51,953 nt of DNA from Streptomyces sp. adm13(2018). GTDB taxonomy: Bacteria; Actinomycetota; Actinomycetes; Streptomycetales; Streptomycetaceae. The notes beneath the pieces were generated by a model. The model was not told the origin of the DNA. It saw only the letters and a list, made by a program, of their open reading frames with translations, and did no database searches. Shown here piece by piece: positions 10,932 through 24,509 of the stretch. The DNA lies in NCBI RefSeq assembly GCF_008042145.1, contig NZ_RDBH01000129.1, positions 1,726,158-1,778,110 of the forward strand. Direction: 5' to 3'. The position numbers were made by a program, and so were the translations under genes. The first letter of the stretch is position 1; each line of letters opens with the position of its first letter.

Positions 10932-12068
10932 ATGCAGCACGCAGTGGGGGGTCCGCTGCCACCGCCGGAGCGACCGGGCCGGGCAACCGGCCCCGGCACC
11001 GGCCCGGGGGGCGTCCCCGGAGCCGCCTCCCTGCCCGGGGGCGTCCCCGGGACGGTGACCGGACCTGGGGTCGGCACCGGGATGGCTCCCGGCCCGGGAG
11101 GCGTCCCCGGAGCCGCCGGTACGGGGACAGGACCGGGCCTCGAAGCCGGGACGGGGCCCTCGTCCGCCGTGCCCGGCGGCGGGCCGGTCGCCGGTGTGCC
11201 CGGCGGGCTGCCGCCGATACCACCGCCTCCGCCCGGCGCCCCGTACCAGGGGCCGCCGACCGGATCCCGGCTCGGCGTGCACCCGGCCGTCCGGGCCGGC
11301 ACGCCCGGGCCCCCGAACTCCGCGCCCCCCGCCGGTCCCGGAACCTGGGGCGGCTCCGGAGCGGTGCCGCCTTCCGGCGGCCCCCACCACCCGGGCGGAC
11401 CGCAGCGCCCCGGCGGGCCGTCCCCGCGCGCCGACCTCACCGGCCAGGTGCCGCTGCCGCCCGTGACCGCGCCGCTCGCGCCCGCCGTGGAGCACGGCGG
11501 CGGGACCGGCGCCGCGACCCTCGCCGTGCTGCTCATCGGCCCCGCCGGGGCCGGCAAGACCACCGTCGCCCGGCACTGGGCGCAGCGCCGCCGGGTGCCC
11601 ACCGCGCACATCAGCCTCGATGACGTCCGCGAGTGGGTCTGCTCCGGCTTCGCCGACCCGCAGTCCGGCTGGAACGAGCACTCCGAGGCGCAGTACCGGC
11701 TCGCCCGCCGCACCTGCGGCTTCGCCGCGCGCAACTTCCTCGCCAACGGCATCTCCTGCATCGTCGACGACGCCGTCTTCCCCGACCGGCCCGTCGTCGG
11801 CCTCGGCGGCTGGAAGCGCCACGTCGGCCCCGGCCTGCTGCCCGTGGTGCTGCTGCCCGGCCTGGAGGTCGTCCTGGAGCGCAACGCCGAGCGCAGCGGC
11901 AACCGCCGCCTCTCGGACGAGGAGGTCGCCGCCATCCACGGGCGGATGGCCGGCTGGTACGGCTCCGGACTGCCGATCATCGACAACTCCACGTACGACG
12001 TCGAGACCACCGCCCGGGTGCTCGACGACGTCCTGGCCCGCGCGATCGCCAGCCCGCCCACCTGGTGA
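10932..12068 (+). CDS. P-loop kinase-like ATPase with Pro/Gly-rich N-terminus
   Basis: The protein has 378 residues. Residues 1-195 are low complexity (Pro, Gly, Ala, Thr). They include imperfect PGGVPGA-type units whose DNA recurs at 11011, 11041 and 11101, multiples of 30 bases apart. The globular part begins near 196 with Walker A GPAGAGKTT (K209), then HISLDDVREWV and a late ID-rich segment. This resembles the AAA_33/zeta-toxin-like group of small-molecule or polynucleotide kinases. Substrate is unknown. The gene lies between aroQ and an M24-fold protein, a position I recall as conserved in Streptomyces, and no partner is evident. A disordered scaffold plus kinase domain is the best description. 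Confidence 0.7.
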   Translation: MQHAVGGPLPPPERPGRATGPGTGPGGVPGAASLPGGVPGTVTGPGVGTGMAPGPGGVPGAAGTGTGPGLEAGTGPSSAVPGGGPVAGVPGGLPPIPPPPPGAPYQGPPTGSRLGVHPAVRAGTPGPPNSAPPAGPGTWGGSGAVPPSGGPHHPGGPQRPGGPSPRADLTGQVPLPPVTAPLAPAVEHGGGTGAATLAVLLIGPAGAGKTTVARHWAQRRRVPTAHISLDDVREWVCSGFADPQSGWNEHSEAQYRLARRTCGFAARNFLANGISCIVDDAVFPDRPVVGLGGWKRHVGPGLLPVVLLPGLEVVLERNAERSGNRRLSDEEVAAIHGRMAGWYGSGLPIIDNSTYDVETTARVLDDVLARAIASPPTW

Positions 12069-12163
12069 GCCGCCCCGGGCCCGGGGGAGCGGACAGCCCC
12101 CGCCGTGCGGCGGGGTCCCGCCCGGTCGGCCGTCCTGAACAGGCCGCCGCGGCGCCCTGCTCG

Positions 12164-12169
12164 TAGGCT
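12164..12169 (+). promoter_or_regulatory. -10 element, probable leaderless promoter of the M24 gene
   Basis: TAGGCT lies six bases before the ATG at 12176, which would place the transcription start on or next to the start codon. No convincing Shine-Dalgarno sequence precedes the ATG and no clear -35 is seen at 17-19 bases. Confidence 0.45.
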
Positions 12170-12175
12170 CGGAGC

Positions 12176-13288
12176 ATGTCAGAGGTGTATGCGGACCGCC
12201 GTGTACGGCTGCGCGACCGGTGCGCGGCCGCGGGCAGCCCGGCGGCCCTGGTCTCCCGCCCCGCCAACGTCCGCTATCTCGCGGGCGGCTCGCCCGCGGG
12301 CGCCGTCCTCCTCGTCGGGCCCGAGCCAGAGGCGGACGTCCTGCTCTGCCCGGTCGCCCCGACCGGCGAACCGGCCGACGGACGGCTCGACGAACTCCTG
12401 CGCAGGCAGGTGCTCTCCGCGGGCGGCGGGGATCCGGCCGTCGCCGCGGTCGACCTCGCCCGCCGGGCGGGCGCCGACGCGCTGGCGGTCGAGGAGCACG
12501 ACCTGACCGTGGCCCGGCACCGGGCCATGGGCGCCGCCGTGCCCGGACTGCGGCTGGCCGACCTGGCCTGCGCCGTGGAGCAGCTGAGGATCGTCAAGGA
12601 CGAGGACGAGATCGCCTGCCTCCGGATCGCCGCGGAGATCGCCGACCAGGCCCTCGGCGAGCTCCTGGAGTCGATCCTGGTGGGCCGGACCGAGCGGCAC
12701 CTCGCCCTGGAGCTGGAGCGGCGGCTCGTCGACCACGGCGCCGACGGGGCGGCCTTCCCGACCTCGGTCGCGACCGGCCCGCACTCCGGCCGCCGCGGGC
12801 ACCGGCCCACCGACCGCCGGGTCGAGGAGGGCGATTTCCTCTCGGTCTGCCTCGGCGCCGACTACCGCGGCTACCGGTGCGAGATCGGCCGCACCTTCGT
12901 CATCGGCACGACGCCGGCCGACTGGCAGATCGAGCTGTACGAGCTCGTCTTCGCCGCTCAGCGGGCCGGCCGGGAGTCCCTGACACCGGGCGCCGAGTAC
13001 CGGGACGTGGACCGGGCCGCCCGCCAGATCCTGCACGCGGCGGGGCACGGAGAGGCCGCCGTACCCCTCACCGGGCACGGGGTGGGGCTCGAAATCGACG
13101 AGGACCCGCAGCTCTCACCCTCGGCCATGGGTAAACTGGACGCTTGTGTGCCGGTCACCGTCGAACCGGGGGTTCACCTCCCGGGACGGGGCGGGGTCCG
13201 GATCGATGACACGCTCGTCGTGCGCCAGGAGGCGGACGGCGGACCCGAGCTACTCACCATCACGACCAAGGAGCTGCTCGCGCTGTAG
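12176..13288 (+). CDS. M24 (Xaa-Pro aminopeptidase-fold) family protein with altered metal site
   Basis: The N-terminal creatinase-like domain (about 1-130) and C-terminal pita-bread domain (about 135-360) are those of the M24B peptidases. Alignment by eye to the family signatures puts the five metal ligands (D, D, H, E, E) at C225, E236, H301, E330 and D344. Only the His and the first Glu keep the canonical residue. The catalytic His of the VHE motif is Asp (LEIDED). Either the protein uses a different metal or it is no longer a peptidase. Length (370) is normal. It precedes efp by 49 bases. The annotation as an active aminopeptidase would be unsafe. Confidence 0.8.
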   Translation: MSEVYADRRVRLRDRCAAAGSPAALVSRPANVRYLAGGSPAGAVLLVGPEPEADVLLCPVAPTGEPADGRLDELLRRQVLSAGGGDPAVAAVDLARRAGADALAVEEHDLTVARHRAMGAAVPGLRLADLACAVEQLRIVKDEDEIACLRIAAEIADQALGELLESILVGRTERHLALELERRLVDHGADGAAFPTSVATGPHSGRRGHRPTDRRVEEGDFLSVCLGADYRGYRCEIGRTFVIGTTPADWQIELYELVFAAQRAGRESLTPGAEYRDVDRAARQILHAAGHGEAAVPLTGHGVGLEIDEDPQLSPSAMGKLDACVPVTVEPGVHLPGRGGVRIDDTLVVRQEADGGPELLTITTKELLAL

Positions 13289-13337
13289 GGCGCGGACGTC
13301 TCCCTGGTCCCACGTCAGTCCAGGAGATTCCGCAACC

Positions 13338-13904
13338 GTGGCTTCCACGAACGACCTCAAGAACGGCATGGTGCTCAAGCTCGACGGGGGCCAGCTCTGG
13401 TCCGTCGTCGAGTTCCAGCACGTCAAGCCCGGCAAGGGCCCGGCCTTCGTGCGCACCAAGCTCAAGAACGTGCTGTCCGGCAAGGTCGTCGACAAGACCT
13501 TCAACGCCGGCGTGAAGGTCGAGACGGCCACCATCGACCGCCGCGACATGCAGTTCTCCTACATGGACGGCGACTACTTCGTCTTCATGGACGAGCAGAC
13601 CTACGACCAGCTGATGGTCGACCGCAAGTCCGTCGGCGACGCCGCCAACTTCCTCATCGAGGGCTTCACCGCCTCGGTCGCGCAGCACGAGGGCGAGGTG
13701 CTCTACGTCGAGCTCCCGGCCGCCGTCGAGCTGACGATCAAGCACACCGACCCCGGTGTCCAGGGCGACCGCTCCACCGGCGGCACCAAGCCCGCCACGT
13801 TGGAGACCGGCCACGAGATCCAGGTCCCGCTCTTCATCACCACCGGTGAGAAGATCAAGGTCGACACCCGCACCAGCGACTACCTCGGCCGGGTGAACAA
13901 GTAG
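13338..13904 (+). CDS. efp: elongation factor P
   Basis: EF-P binds the ribosome and relieves stalling at polyproline. The start is GTG 13338 ([17 protein letters not shown]), giving 188 residues and three beta-barrel domains. The tip loop reads KPGKGPA with Lys33 flanked by prolines, the actinobacterial form thought to work without lysine modification. nusB starts one base after its stop. Purifying use of the loop fits the many Pro-rich proteins encoded nearby. Confidence 0.97.
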   Translation: MASTNDLKNGMVLKLDGGQLWSVVEFQHVKPGKGPAFVRTKLKNVLSGKVVDKTFNAGVKVETATIDRRDMQFSYMDGDYFVFMDEQTYDQLMVDRKSVGDAANFLIEGFTASVAQHEGEVLYVELPAAVELTIKHTDPGVQGDRSTGGTKPATLETGHEIQVPLFITTGEKIKVDTRTSDYLGRVNK

Positions 13905-13905
13905 C

Positions 13906-14343
13906 GTGGCCGCTCGGAGCAACGCCCGCAAGCGCGCCTTCCAGATCCTCTTCGAGGCGGACCAGCGCGGCGCCACCGTCACGGAGGTGCTCGCGGACCA
14001 GGTCCGGCACGCGCGGTCGGACGACCGCCAGCCGCCGGTGAACGACTTCACCATGCAGCTGGTCGAGGGGTACGCGTCCCACGTGGCGCGTATCGACGAG
14101 CTCATCGCGACCTACGCGGTGGACTGGGACCTCGACCGGATGCCCGTCGCCGACCGGAACATCGTGCGCCTCGGGGCGTACGAGCTGATCTGGGAGGACG
14201 GCACGCCGGACGCGGTCGCGATCGACGAGGCGGTGCAGCTCGCCAAGGAGTTCTCCACGGACGAGTCCCCGACCTTCGTCAACGGCCTGCTGGCGCGCTT
14301 CAAGGACCTGAAGCCGCGCCTGCGCCGGGACGCGGACGTCTGA
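13906..14343 (+). CDS. nusB: transcription antitermination factor NusB
   Basis: NusB (145 residues, GTG start) is an all-helical RNA-binding protein that with NusE binds boxA in rRNA leaders and supports antitermination. The family patterns ARKRAFQILFEAD, MPVADRNIVRLGAYELIW and AIDEAVQLAKEFSTDESPTFVNGLL are all present. It is co-transcribed with efp, as in most actinobacteria. Two hairpins follow before the convergent bldD. Confidence 0.96.
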   Translation: MAARSNARKRAFQILFEADQRGATVTEVLADQVRHARSDDRQPPVNDFTMQLVEGYASHVARIDELIATYAVDWDLDRMPVADRNIVRLGAYELIWEDGTPDAVAIDEAVQLAKEFSTDESPTFVNGLLARFKDLKPRLRRDADV

Positions 14344-14366
14344 GTCCGGAGACGTCACCAGCAGCT

Positions 14367-14402
14367 GATGGGGCCCGCAGCACCCGTGCTGCGGGCCCCA
14401 TC
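14367..14402 (+). terminator. terminator after nusB
   Basis: A 17-base perfect stem (14367-14383 with 14386-14402, beginning GATGGGGCCCGCAG) closes a minimal loop 23 bases after the nusB stop. This is a strong factor-independent terminator that can work in both directions. Confidence 0.85.
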
Positions 14403-14466
14403 GGCGTCCCCGAGGGCCGACGTCTCCGTGAGCGAGGGCGACGGCCGTCGTCCCCGCACACGCGAC

Positions 14467-14500
14467 GGGCCCGTGAACGTCGGATGACGTTCACGGGCCC
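14467..14500 (-). terminator. terminator after bldD
   Basis: A 14-base perfect stem (14467-14480 GGGCCCGTGAACGT with 14487-14500) and a six-base loop lie 34 bases past the bldD stop. With the nusB hairpin it isolates the two convergent units. Confidence 0.8.
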
Positions 14501-14533
14501 GGCGGTACGTTTCTGCTGGCTCCCCCGAAGGGG

Positions 14534-15034
14534 TCAGTTCTCCTCGTGGGCGACCGCGCGGCGCGCGTCCGCGTCCAGGACGCCCCAGCTGATGAGCTGC
14601 TCGGTGAGGACCGAGGGGGACTGGTCGTAGATCACGGCCAGGGTGCGCAGGTCGTCCTGACGGATCGACAGCACCTTGCCGTTGTAGTCGCCGCGCTGCG
14701 ACTGGATCGTCGCCGCGTACCGCTGGAGCGGGCCCGCCTTCTCCTGGGGGACGTGCGCCAGGCGCTCCAGGTCCAGGACGAGCTTCGGCGGCGGCTCGGC
14801 CGCGCCGCCGGGCGTCGTGCCCGGCAGGAGCTCCTGGACCGGCACACCGTAGAAGTCGGCCAGCTCGGCAAGACGCTGCACGGTCACCGCGCGGTCCCCG
14901 CGCTCGTACGAACCGACCACGACGGCCTTCCAGCGGCCCTGGGACTTCTCCTCCACCCCGTGGAGCGAGAGACCCTGCTGGGTGCGGATGGCACGGAGTT
15001 TGGCCCCGAGCTGCTTTGCGTATTCGCTGGACAT
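14534..15034 (-). CDS. bldD: developmental master regulator BldD
   Basis: BldD represses the sporulation regulon during vegetative growth when dimerised by tetrameric cyclic di-GMP. The 166-residue product has the N-terminal HTH (about 5-70; SYERGDRAVTVQRLAELADFYG) and the C-terminal ligand domain. The c-di-GMP signature RxD-X8-RxxD is exact: R114-G-D116, then R125-Q-D-D128. The minus-strand ATG at 15034 follows GGGAG. The promoter overlaps a dyad that fits self-repression. S. coelicolor BldD is SCO1489, in the same neighbourhood of nusB and pyrR. Confidence 0.98.
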   Translation of the reverse strand: MSSEYAKQLGAKLRAIRTQQGLSLHGVEEKSQGRWKAVVVGSYERGDRAVTVQRLAELADFYGVPVQELLPGTTPGGAAEPPPKLVLDLERLAHVPQEKAGPLQRYAATIQSQRGDYNGKVLSIRQDDLRTLAVIYDQSPSVLTEQLISWGVLDADARRAVAHEEN

Positions 15035-15084
15035 AACGCTCCCGGACGCTGTGACGACATGCGGCTGCGCCGCGCGGCTGGTAA

Positions 15085-15123
15085 CTCACTGTGAGGTTAC
15101 GCAGCGTTACTCTTTCCCGTCAA
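15085..15123 (-). promoter_or_regulatory. bldD promoter with overlapping BldD-type operator
   Basis: On the minus strand TTGACG (15118-15123) and TAACCT (15094-15099) are separated by 18 bases, a good vegetative promoter. A perfect 11-base dyad CTCACTGTGAG (15085-15095) covers the end of the -10 and the predicted start. It is flanked by GTAAC and GTTAC (15081-15100). Its AGTGA and TCAC half sites match the reported BldD consensus elements, although their order and spacing are not the textbook arrangement. Confidence 0.65.
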
Positions 15124-15197
15124 GCCGAAAGGTCCGTACCGCCCCCTCCCGAGGGACGGCGTCCGTGGCGGGGGTGACGGCGCGGGCAGGGGCGCCC

Positions 15198-15226
15198 GTG
15201 AAGCCTCCGCGCGCCCCTGGTATCGT
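15198..15226 (+). promoter_or_regulatory. candidate promoter of the pyr operon
   Basis: TATCGT (15221-15226) is a plausible -10, with a weak GTGAAG at 15198-15203 spaced by 17 bases. Transcription would start near 15233, leaving a leader of about 60 bases that contains the PyrR hairpin. Confidence 0.35.
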
Positions 15227-15253
15227 GGTCGACGCACATCCGACGTCCTTTAA

Positions 15254-15859
<606 letters not shown>

Positions 15860-15946
15860 CCGGACCGGCTTTCCCCCCGCGGGGCCGGGGCACCCCCCTG
15901 CGCCCCCGCATGCCCTCACACCTCCCCACCACGGAGAGACTCACCG

Positions 15947-17019
15947 ATGATGCGCCACCTCATCTCGGCCGCCGACCTCACCCGCGACGACGCCGTCCTG
16001 ATCCTCGACACCGCCGAGGAGATGGCCCGGGTGGCCGACCGGCCCATCCGGAAGCTGCCGACCCTGCGCGGCCGGACCGTCTGCAACCTGTTCTTCGAGG
16101 ACTCCACCCGGACCCGGATCTCCTTCGAGGCCGCCGAGAAGCGCCTCTCCGCCGACGTCATCAACTTCGCGGCCAAGGGCTCCAGCGTCTCCAAGGGCGA
16201 GTCCCTCAAGGACACCGCGCAGACCCTGGAGGCCATGGGCGTCGACGCCGTCGTCATCCGCCACGGCGCCTCCGGAGCCCCGTACCGCCTCGCCACCTCC
16301 GGCTGGATCGACGCCCCCGTCATCAACGCCGGCGACGGCACCCACCAGCACCCCACCCAGGCCCTCCTGGACGCCTTCACCATGCGCCGCCGCCTCGTCG
16401 GCCGCGACGCCGGACTCGGCCAGGACCTCGCGGGCAAGCGGATCACGCTCGTCGGCGACGTCCTGCACAGCCGGGTCGCCCGCTCCAACGTCGACCTGCT
16501 GCACATGACGATGGCGTGCTCCGGCATCTTCGCCATCCGCTCGCCGTCGAGCCCGTACCGGCGGGAGTACTCGCGCTCGGTGGGGAAGAAAGCGGCGTTC
16601 ATCCGCTCCCGCTGCACGCGCAGCATCATGACGGCGTCGGACTTCGGCAGCACGCGGTCGAGGTCGTACGAGACCTCGCAGGGCCAGGTCTCGACGCCGT
16701 CATGATGCTGCGCGTGCAGCGGGAGCGGATGAACGCCGCTTTCTTCCCCACCGAGCGCGAGTACTCCCGCCGGTACGGGCTCGACGGCGAGCGGATGGCG
16801 AAGATGCCGGAGCACGCCATCGTCATGCACCCCGGCCCCATGGTCCGCGGCATGGAGATCACCGCCGAGGTCGCCGACTCCGACCGCTGCACGGTCGTCG
16901 AGCAGGTCGCCAACGGCGTCTCCGTCCGGATGGCCGTCCTCTACCTGCTGCTCGGCGGCAACGACTCCGACTCCGCCGCCCCCTCCCCCAGCACCCCCCG
17001 CACCGAGGAGAGCAAGTAA
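15947..17019 (+). pseudogene. pyrB: aspartate carbamoyltransferase PyrB, disrupted by an inverted duplication
   Basis: ATCase joins carbamoyl phosphate and aspartate. Residues 1-186 (15947-16504) are normal, with the carbamoyl-phosphate motif STRTR (53-57), HQHPTQ (133-138) and [12 protein letters not shown]. After ...DLLH the DNA switches to the reverse complement of sequence further down the same gene (16504-16691). It then resumes in another frame at [13 protein letters not shown] and runs through HPGPMVRG to the TAA at 17019. Reading on in frame gives a 252-residue chimera with about 67 unrelated residues. The aspartate-domain part between DLLH and [10 protein letters not shown] is missing from the plus strand. 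As written the gene cannot make active enzyme. The ATG at 15947 follows GGAGAG. Confidence 0.93.
16504..16827. repeat. 136-base perfect inverted repeat inside pyrB
   Basis: The left arm 16504-16639 is the exact reverse complement of the right arm 16692-16827; the 52-base spacer is 16640-16691. The spacer, read on the minus strand, encodes [16 protein letters not shown], the genuine pyrB sequence that should precede the right arm. The whole block 16504-16691 is therefore an inverted copy. Joining its reverse complement to 16828 restores a continuous pyrB frame through [10 protein letters not shown]. Both arms agree at every base I compared. Confidence 0.95.
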
Positions 17020-17021
17020 CC

Positions 17022-18308
17022 ATGAGCAAGATCCTGATCCGTGGTGCGAAGGTGCTCGGCGGCGAGGTGCGGGACGTCCTCATCGACGGCGAGACCGTCT
17101 CCGAGGTCGGCACCGGCCTCTCCGCCGAGGGCGCCACCGTCATCGAGGCCGAGGGCCAGATCCTCCTGCCGGGCCTCGTCGACCTCCACACCCACCTGCG
17201 CGAGCCCGGCCGCGAGGACTCCGAGACCGTCCTCACCGGCACCCGCGCCGCCGCCTCCGGCGGCTTCACCGCCGTCTTCGCCATGGCCAACACCCACCCG
17301 GTCGCCGACACCGCCGGCGTCGTCGAGCAGGTCTACCGGCTCGGCAAGGAGTCCGGCTACTGCGACGTGCAGCCCATCGGCGCCGTCACCGTCGGCCTGG
17401 AGGGGAAGAAGCTCGCCGAGCTGGGCGCCATGCACGACTCCGCCGCCGGCGTCACCGTCTTCTCCGACGACGGCAAGTGCGTCGACGACGCGGTGATCAT
17501 GCGCCGCGCCCTGGAGTACGTGAAGGCCTTCGACGGCGTCGTCGCCCAGCACGCCCAGGAGCCCCGCCTCACCGAGGGCGCCCAGATGAACGAGGGCATC
17601 GTCTCGGCCGAGCTCGGTCTCGGCGGCTGGCCCGCCGTCGCCGAGGAGTCGATCATCGCCCGCGACGTCCTCCTCGCCGAGCACGTCGGCTCCCGCGTCC
17701 ACATCTGCCACCTCTCCACCGCCGGCTCCGTCGAGATCGTCCGCTGGGCCAAGTCCCGCGGCATCGACGTCACCGCCGAGGTCACCCCGCACCACCTCCT
17801 CCTCACCGACGAGATGGCCCGGAGCTACAACCCGGTCTACAAGGTCAACCCGCCGCTGCGCACCGAGAAGGACGTCCTCGCGCTCCGCGAGGCGCTGGCC
17901 GACGGCACGATCGACATCGTCGCCACCGACCACGCCCCGCACCCCCACGAGGACAAGGACTGCGAGTGGGCCGCGGCCGCCATGGGCATGGTCGGCCTGG
18001 AGACCGCGCTCTCCGTCGTCCAGCAGACGATGGTCGAGACCGGCCTCCTCGACTGGGCCGGCGTCGCCGACCGGATGTCCTTCGCCCCCGCCCGCATCGG
18101 ACGGGCCACGGGCCACGGACGACCCGTCTCGGCTGGTGAGCCCGCGAACCTGACGCTGCTCGATCCGGCTTACCGTGGTGTCGTGGACCCCGCGGACTTC
18201 GCCTCCCGCAGCCGCAACACCCCGTACGAGGGCCGCGAGCTGCCGGGACGCGTCACCCACACCTTCCTGCGGGGCCGGGCAACGGTCGTGGACGGGAAGC
18301 TGGCGTGA
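17022..18308 (+). CDS. pyrC: dihydroorotase
   Basis: PyrC cyclises carbamoyl aspartate to dihydroorotate with a zinc centre. The 428-residue product is a class I-type amidohydrolase with [10 protein letters not shown] (metal His pair), [10 protein letters not shown], the [10 protein letters not shown] His region and the catalytic [15 protein letters not shown]. It starts two bases after the pyrB stop, and its own stop overlaps the next gene (GTGA). It is intact, unlike pyrB. Confidence 0.97.
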   Translation: MSKILIRGAKVLGGEVRDVLIDGETVSEVGTGLSAEGATVIEAEGQILLPGLVDLHTHLREPGREDSETVLTGTRAAASGGFTAVFAMANTHPVADTAGVVEQVYRLGKESGYCDVQPIGAVTVGLEGKKLAELGAMHDSAAGVTVFSDDGKCVDDAVIMRRALEYVKAFDGVVAQHAQEPRLTEGAQMNEGIVSAELGLGGWPAVAEESIIARDVLLAEHVGSRVHICHLSTAGSVEIVRWAKSRGIDVTAEVTPHHLLLTDEMARSYNPVYKVNPPLRTEKDVLALREALADGTIDIVATDHAPHPHEDKDCEWAAAAMGMVGLETALSVVQQTMVETGLLDWAGVADRMSFAPARIGRATGHGRPVSAGEPANLTLLDPAYRGVVDPADFASRSRNTPYEGRELPGRVTHTFLRGRATVVDGKLA

Positions 18309-18877
18309 CACCACTCATCGCAATCGCCGCAGAGGCTGCCGAGCAGAAGTCGGCGGAGGTGACCGACTGGGCCGGACGGCTCGGCTGGGTCGCCGGACTG
18401 CTCCTCTTCATCGCCTTCGTGTACTGGCTCATGCGCCAGGGCTGGAAGTGGCGCGGGAGCCTCCAGTCGGACCTTCCCGAGCTCCCCACCGTGCCCGAGA
18501 CCCCGGGCGAGGCGAGACTGACCCTCAGCGGGCGCTACCACGGGTCCACCACCGCCGGGCAGTGGCTCGACCGGATCGTGGCCCACGGACTCGGCACCCG
18601 CAGCCGCGTCGAGCTCACCCTCACCGACGCCGGGATCGAGGTCGTACGCCCCGGGGCGAACGACTTCTTCATCCCGGCCGAGGCCCTCCGCGAGGCCCGC
18701 CTCGACAAGGGCATCGCCGGCAAGGTCCTCGCCGAGGGCGGCCTGCTGATCGTCACCTGGACGCACGGCGGCAAGCCGCTCGACTCCGGCTTCCGGTCCG
18801 ACCGGGCGGCCGAGCACGCCGCCTGGGTCGAGGCCATCAACTCCATGACCACCACGACGGAAGGCATCGCACGATGA
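18305..18877 (+). CDS. small membrane protein of the pyr operon (PH-like domain)
   Basis: The 190-residue product starts at GTG, coupled to the pyrC stop. One transmembrane helix lies at about residues 26-45 ([20 protein letters not shown]). A soluble beta-rich domain follows with a PH-like pattern ([24 protein letters not shown]... [15 protein letters not shown]). It sits between pyrC and carA, as in other Streptomyces (SCO1485 position by recall) and mycobacteria. Its stop overlaps carA (ATGA). No enzymatic residues are apparent. The strict placement suggests a role linked to the pyrimidine enzymes at the membrane, but that is inference. Confidence 0.8.
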   Translation: MTPLIAIAAEAAEQKSAEVTDWAGRLGWVAGLLLFIAFVYWLMRQGWKWRGSLQSDLPELPTVPETPGEARLTLSGRYHGSTTAGQWLDRIVAHGLGTRSRVELTLTDAGIEVVRPGANDFFIPAEALREARLDKGIAGKVLAEGGLLIVTWTHGGKPLDSGFRSDRAAEHAAWVEAINSMTTTTEGIAR

Positions 18878-20014
18878 CGACCTCCACCCGGGGAACCAGC
18901 AAGGTTCCCGCCGTACTCGTCCTGGAGGACGGCCGCATCTTCCGCGGCCGCGCCTACGGGGCCGTGGGGGAGACCTTCGGCGAGGCCGTGTTCTCCACCG
19001 GCATGACCGGCTACCAGGAGACCCTCACCGACCCGTCGTACCACCGCCAGGTCGTCGTCATGACCGCCCCGCACGTCGGCAACACCGGCGTCAACGACGA
19101 GGACCCCGAGTCCGCGCGGATCTGGGTCTCCGGCTACGTGGTCCGCGACCCCGCCCGCGTCTCCTCCAACTGGCGCGCCCAGCGCTCGCTGGACGAGGAG
19201 CTGGAGCACCAGGGCGTCGTCGGCATCTCCGGCATCGACACCCGCGCCCTCACCCGCCACCTGCGCGAGCGCGGCGCCATGCGCGTCGGCATCTTCTCCG
19301 GCGCGGCCTGGTCCGGCATCCGCGACGAGGCCCTCCTCGACAGGGTCAAGGCCCAGCCCCAGATGAAGGGCGCGAACCTCTCCGCCGAGGTCGCCACCAC
19401 CGAGACGTACGTCGTCCCCGCGATCGGCACCAAGAGGTTCACCGTCGCCGCGATCGACCTCGGCATCAAGGGCATGACCCCGCACCGCATGGCCGAGCGC
19501 GGCATCGAGGTCCACGTGCTGCCCGCCACCGCGACCGTCGAGGACGTGTACGCGGTCGCCCCGGACGGCGTGTTCTTCTCCAACGGCCCGGGCGACCCGG
19601 CCACCGCCGACGGCCCCGTCGCCCTCATGCAGGCCGTCCTGGAGCGCAAGACCCCGCTCTTCGGCATCTGCTTCGGCAACCAGATCCTCGGCCGCGCGCT
19701 CGGCTTCGGCACCTACAAGCTGAAGTACGGCCACCGGGGCATCAACCAGCCGGTCCAGGACCGTACGACCGGCAAGGTCGAGATCACCGCGCACAACCAC
19801 GGCTTCGCCGTCGACGCCCCCCTCGACCAGGTCTCCGAGACCCCCTACGGGCGTGCCGAGGTCTCGCACGTCTGCCTGAACGACAACGTCGTGGAGGGCC
19901 TTCAGCTGCTCGACCAGCCCGCCTTCTCCGTGCAGTACCACCCCGAGGCGGCCGCGGGCCCGCACGACGCCGCGTACCTCTTCGACCGTTTCACTTCTTT
20001 GATGGAGGCCGAGC

Positions 20015-20022
<8 letters not shown>
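18874..20022 (+). CDS. carA: carbamoyl-phosphate synthase small subunit
   Basis: CarA hydrolyses glutamine and passes ammonia to CarB. The 382-residue product has the N-terminal CPSase domain ([23 protein letters not shown]) and a class I amidotransferase domain. The triad is C266 (GICFGNQ), H356 and E358 (QYHPEA). The ATG overlaps the stop of the membrane-protein gene. carB starts eight bases before the carA stop. Confidence 0.97.
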
Positions 20023-23323
<3,301 letters not shown>

Positions 23324-23336
23324 CAGCCCGTCGGAA

Positions 23337-23372
23337 GAGGGGGACACCGGCAGGATCTGCGGTGTCCCCCTC
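23337..23372 (+). terminator. hairpin between carB and pyrD
   Basis: A perfect 13-base stem (GAGGGGGACACCG, 23337-23349, with 23360-23372) and 10-base loop sit between carB and pyrD. It could be an intra-operon terminator or attenuator that separates pyrD-pyrF expression from the upstream genes, or an mRNA stabiliser. It ends 27 bases before the preferred pyrD start. Confidence 0.65.
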
Positions 23373-23399
23373 GTCATGAGCAGACCCGGACCGGAGCAC

Positions 23400-24505
<1,106 letters not shown>

Positions 24506-24509
<4 letters not shown>

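Noticed and set aside
14367-14500. The two long stems after nusB and bldD as further fold-back duplications
   Set aside because: Stems of 17 and 14 bases with small loops, placed just after stop codons of convergent genes, are ordinary terminators. They contain no inverted coding sequence.
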